DNA from: Chryseobacterium sp. SORGH_AS_0447
Lineage (GTDB): Bacteria > Bacteroidota > Bacteroidia > Flavobacteriales > Weeksellaceae
Length of the DNA: 64,000 nucleotides
Assembly: GCF_030818695.1 (NCBI RefSeq)
Contig: NZ_JAUTAR010000001.1
Coordinates: 924,501 to 988,500, forward strand
Direction of reading: 5' to 3'
Shown piece by piece: positions 62,019 to 64,000 of this stretch. Made by a program: the position numbers and the translations under genes. The stretch's first letter is position 1, and every line of letters begins with the position of its first letter. The notes under the pieces are model-generated. The model ran no database searches. It was given only the letters and a program-made list of their open reading frames with translations, and was not told the DNA's origin.

Positions 62019-62552
62019 CTATCTTTTTAATTTAGATTTTTGTTTAATAATATCTAAAACGTCTGAATATTGTTCAGTTTCTTCTTTGTTAAGCAGAAAT
62101 GTAAATTCGGCTCCCAGATTGACAAAAATTAAAAGTGTTTCCTTATAAATATTGTAAGTAACTTTTCCCCAAACGCTTCTTAAGTCATATTGCTCACATT
62201 TAATATGCAAGGACTGCTTATCTAAGAGTAATTCTATTGTAGTATCAAACTTTTTAAGTTCATTAATATGCTCATTAATTTTAGAAATATAATTTACTTT
62301 ATTGAAATAAAAAGTGATTCCATATAGTATAGAGTAGAGTATTAGAAAAAATCCTACAAATTTTAAAAAATCAAGTCTGTTTCTATAACCGTCAAAAATA
62401 TTATCAATTATAAAAAAGAGTATACTTAAAAATAGGAAATTCTTTAATATTGAAGGTAACTTTTTCTTCCAGGAATAGTAAAAATGCTTTTTAAGTTGCT
62501 TTCTTGTGATTTCTTCATTAAAGTTTATTAAAACTTTCAGAGGCTTTTCCAT
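62019..62552 (-). CDS. Hypothetical two-helix membrane protein
   Basis: This 177-aa protein has two hydrophobic helices (FLFLSILFFIIDNIF and FVGFFLILYSILYGITFYF) followed by a soluble domain with SVWGKVTYNIYKETLLIFVN. The layout recalls YcxB-type proteins, which have the same two helices and C-terminal domain. The ATG at 62552 was chosen because the TTG six codons upstream is the tail of the -7 box. It lies immediately downstream of ligD. Confidence 0.75.
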   Translation of the reverse strand: MEKPLKVLINFNEEITRKQLKKHFYYSWKKKLPSILKNFLFLSILFFIIDNIFDGYRNRLDFLKFVGFFLILYSILYGITFYFNKVNYISKINEHINELKKFDTTIELLLDKQSLHIKCEQYDLRSVWGKVTYNIYKETLLIFVNLGAEFTFLLNKEETEQYSDVLDIIKQKSKLKR

Positions 62553-62567
62553 AGGGTTTAGTTTGCC

Positions 62568-62575
62568 CAAAAATA
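62568..62575 (-). promoter_or_regulatory. -7 promoter box for the two-helix membrane protein
   Basis: The minus strand reads TATTTTTG only 6 bases after the ligD stop codon, and contains a false in-frame TTG. Confidence 0.6.
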
Positions 62576-62580
62576 ACCAA

Positions 62581-64000
62581 TTACTCCAAGTTCTGCAATA
62601 GTTCCAAAGCCTTCATCATATCAATTCCCTTCCCTAAAACCGGCTTAAATAAATCCCCTTTCGCTTCAATTCTTTCCAATGCGTTGTGAATGTTGAAATC
62701 GATAGGTTTTAAGCCTTTTTTCAGTTCATTCCACTCCAGAGGCATGGAAACGGAAGCTCCTTCTTTCGGACGGATGCTGTAGGCACTTGCCAGAGTTTGT
62801 CCACTCCGGTTTTGTAAATAATCGAGGTAGATCTTTTTATCGTCCCGCTTCTGCAGGCTTCTTTCCAGCGTAGTGATTTCCGGAAGTCTGTCATGCACCT
62901 GTTTCATCAGAATATGGGCAAAATCTTTTACCTGGTCGAAATCATATTTTCCGCCCATCGGAATATAAATATGGATTCCTGTGCTACCAGAAGTTTTGCA
63001 GTAGCCTTCGATCTTAACGGATTTCAAGACTTCGTTTACTTGTAAAGCGGTCTCAATGACATCATCAAACGTATTTTTCTTTGACGGGTCAAGATCCAGC
63101 ACTAAAAAATCAGGGTGCTCCAGGTCGGGAAGAGAAGCGTTCCAGGGATTCATATCAATACAGCCTAAATTATTCAGGTAGGCCAGCGTTGCCTTGTCGT
63201 TACAGTAAATATAGTCGATGTCTTTATCATTCGATTCCGAATACACCTGCGTCGTCTTGATCCAGTCCGGAATATTGTCGCTTGCATCTTTCTGATAAAA
63301 GTTCTGCTCTTCGATGCCGTTGGGAAAACGGTTTAGGGAAAGCGGACGGTTTTTCAGATGGGGTAAAATATAATCGGCCACCGACTGGTAATATTCGATC
63401 ACGTCGCCTTTAGTAATGCCGTCTTTTGGAAAATAAATCTTATCTTGGTTGGTCAGTTTTACTTTATGGCGGTTCAGGGTAATTTCTTTTTCGTTTTCAG
63501 AAGGTTTTGTTTTTTTAGGAGCAGTCGTTTTCATAGTAATGATGTTTGAAGTCTCTTTTAGTCCTTTAGCAGGGCCTTTAACCTCTTCAGGTTCTTTATC
63601 TTCACGGATCGCCACAAAAACCGGGTGCCTGAAAATCCCATCTTTTGTAATTTCGGAATATTTGATTTCGCAGACGATATCAGGTTGTGTCCAGGTAACC
63701 GGCATATTGGTTTTCGGAGCTTTATCGAAAGGGGATGTTTTTGTCGTGATTTTTTCCAGTCTTTCCAGAATTTCATGAATCCGTTCGCGGTTGAATCCCG
63801 TTCCGGTATGTCCGCAGTAGATCAGCTGATCACCGATATATTTCCCCAGGATAAGGGCACCAAAGCCTTCCCGTGAGCCGCGTGGCTCCGTAAATCCGCA
63901 AATAATAGCCTCTTCGGTATTGCTGAATTTAATCTTCAGCCAGTCGGTGGTGCGGTGGTCTTCGACGTATGGGCTGTTGGCTTTTTTGGCAATCATCCCC
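62581..64000 (-). CDS. ligD: ATP-dependent DNA ligase D, C-terminal part (partial)
   Basis: LigD joins DNA ends in Ku-dependent non-homologous end joining. The gene runs off the right edge, so only the last 472 or so codons are present. They begin in the ligase OB-fold (WLKIKFSNTEEAIICGFTEPRGSREGFGALILG, IVCEIKYSEITKDGIFRHP) and continue, after a lysine-rich linker (KKTKPSENEKEI), into the polymerase/primase domain with LSLNRFPNGI, DFLVLDLDPSKK (metal Asp pair) and TSGSTGIHIYIPMG. The ligase-then-polymerase order is common in Bacteroidota. Upstream ligase catalytic lysine and any phosphoesterase domain are outside the window, as is Ku. Confidence 0.93.
   Translation of the reverse strand, partial: GMIAKKANSPYVEDHRTTDWLKIKFSNTEEAIICGFTEPRGSREGFGALILGKYIGDQLIYCGHTGTGFNRERIHEILERLEKITTKTSPFDKAPKTNMPVTWTQPDIVCEIKYSEITKDGIFRHPVFVAIREDKEPEEVKGPAKGLKETSNIITMKTTAPKKTKPSENEKEITLNRHKVKLTNQDKIYFPKDGITKGDVIEYYQSVADYILPHLKNRPLSLNRFPNGIEEQNFYQKDASDNIPDWIKTTQVYSESNDKDIDYIYCNDKATLAYLNNLGCIDMNPWNASLPDLEHPDFLVLDLDPSKKNTFDDVIETALQVNEVLKSVKIEGYCKTSGSTGIHIYIPMGGKYDFDQVKDFAHILMKQVHDRLPEITTLERSLQKRDDKKIYLDYLQNRSGQTLASAYSIRPKEGASVSMPLEWNELKKGLKPIDFNIHNALERIEAKGDLFKPVLGKGIDMMKALELLQNLE

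Overview
The window looks like a chromosomal segment of a low-GC Flavobacteriia member, most likely Chryseobacterium or a close Weeksellaceae relative. The reasons are Bacteroidota-type promoters (-7 box TAnnTTTG, sometimes with TTG/TTTG about 18-21 bases upstream) in front of almost every transcription unit, little sign of Shine-Dalgarno sequences, an exbB-exbD-exbD-tonB operon, a long NusB, a DUF3276 (PUR-type) protein, bacillithiol biosynthesis, and the start of a type IX-secreted surface protein at the left edge. Most of it is core genome. No prophage, transposase, CRISPR array or replication origin was seen.

Layout. 1-5.8 kb: the 5' part of a secreted adhesin-like gene, tsf, a secreted hypothetical, accA, gltX and a family-2 glycosyltransferase. 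6.1-23.4 kb: the accessory part of the window. It begins with a surface MACPF (membrane-attack-complex/perforin) lipoprotein carrying three C-terminal Tyr/Trp-rich repeats, followed by a plus-strand series of sugar genes (two near-identical stand-alone phosphomannose-isomerase-type cupins, a beta-propeller-like surface lipoprotein, five glycosyltransferases). A minus-strand operon converges on it: rocD followed by six glycosyltransferases, including one of the GT9 heptosyltransferase family. The 3' end of the MACPF gene plus the cupin gene has been duplicated. The second copy, about 4.3 kb downstream, keeps an intact cupin gene and a decayed MACPF tail. This is the signature of an expanding toxin/glycan locus, comparable to the MACPF-toxin/LPS-glycan linkage known from gut Bacteroides.

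23.6-31.6 kb: fatty-acid initiation (accB-accC), rpmF with its DUF177 partner, pdxA, riboflavin synthase, a sensor kinase, a tRNA methyltransferase, ftsE and rpmH. 31.8-40.2 kb: nrnA (broken by one extra base), a patatin/hydrolase/lipoprotein operon, an orphan exbD, tilS-dsbD and an OmpA-family lipoprotein. 40.2-49.9 kb: an O-methyltransferase/NlpC-P60/DUF1648/waaA operon with a candidate 33-codon gene just before waaA, a convergent acyltransferase/glycosyltransferase operon, a small lipoprotein and leuS. 50.1-57.4 kb: the TonB energising operon, a phosphate-binding-protein-like lipoprotein, a TPR protein, bshB1 (broken by a 2-base insertion), tRNA-His and a DUF3276 gene. 57.5-64 kb: an ABC exporter, nusB-DUF1573-yajC, a short-chain dehydrogenase, a membrane protein and the 3' part of ligD.

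Two single-site frameshifts (nrnA, bshB1) in otherwise intact core genes raise the question of assembly errors versus real inactivation. At seven places an in-frame TTG that looks like a start codon is really the end of the -7 promoter box, so the starts given here are shorter than naive longest-frame calls.
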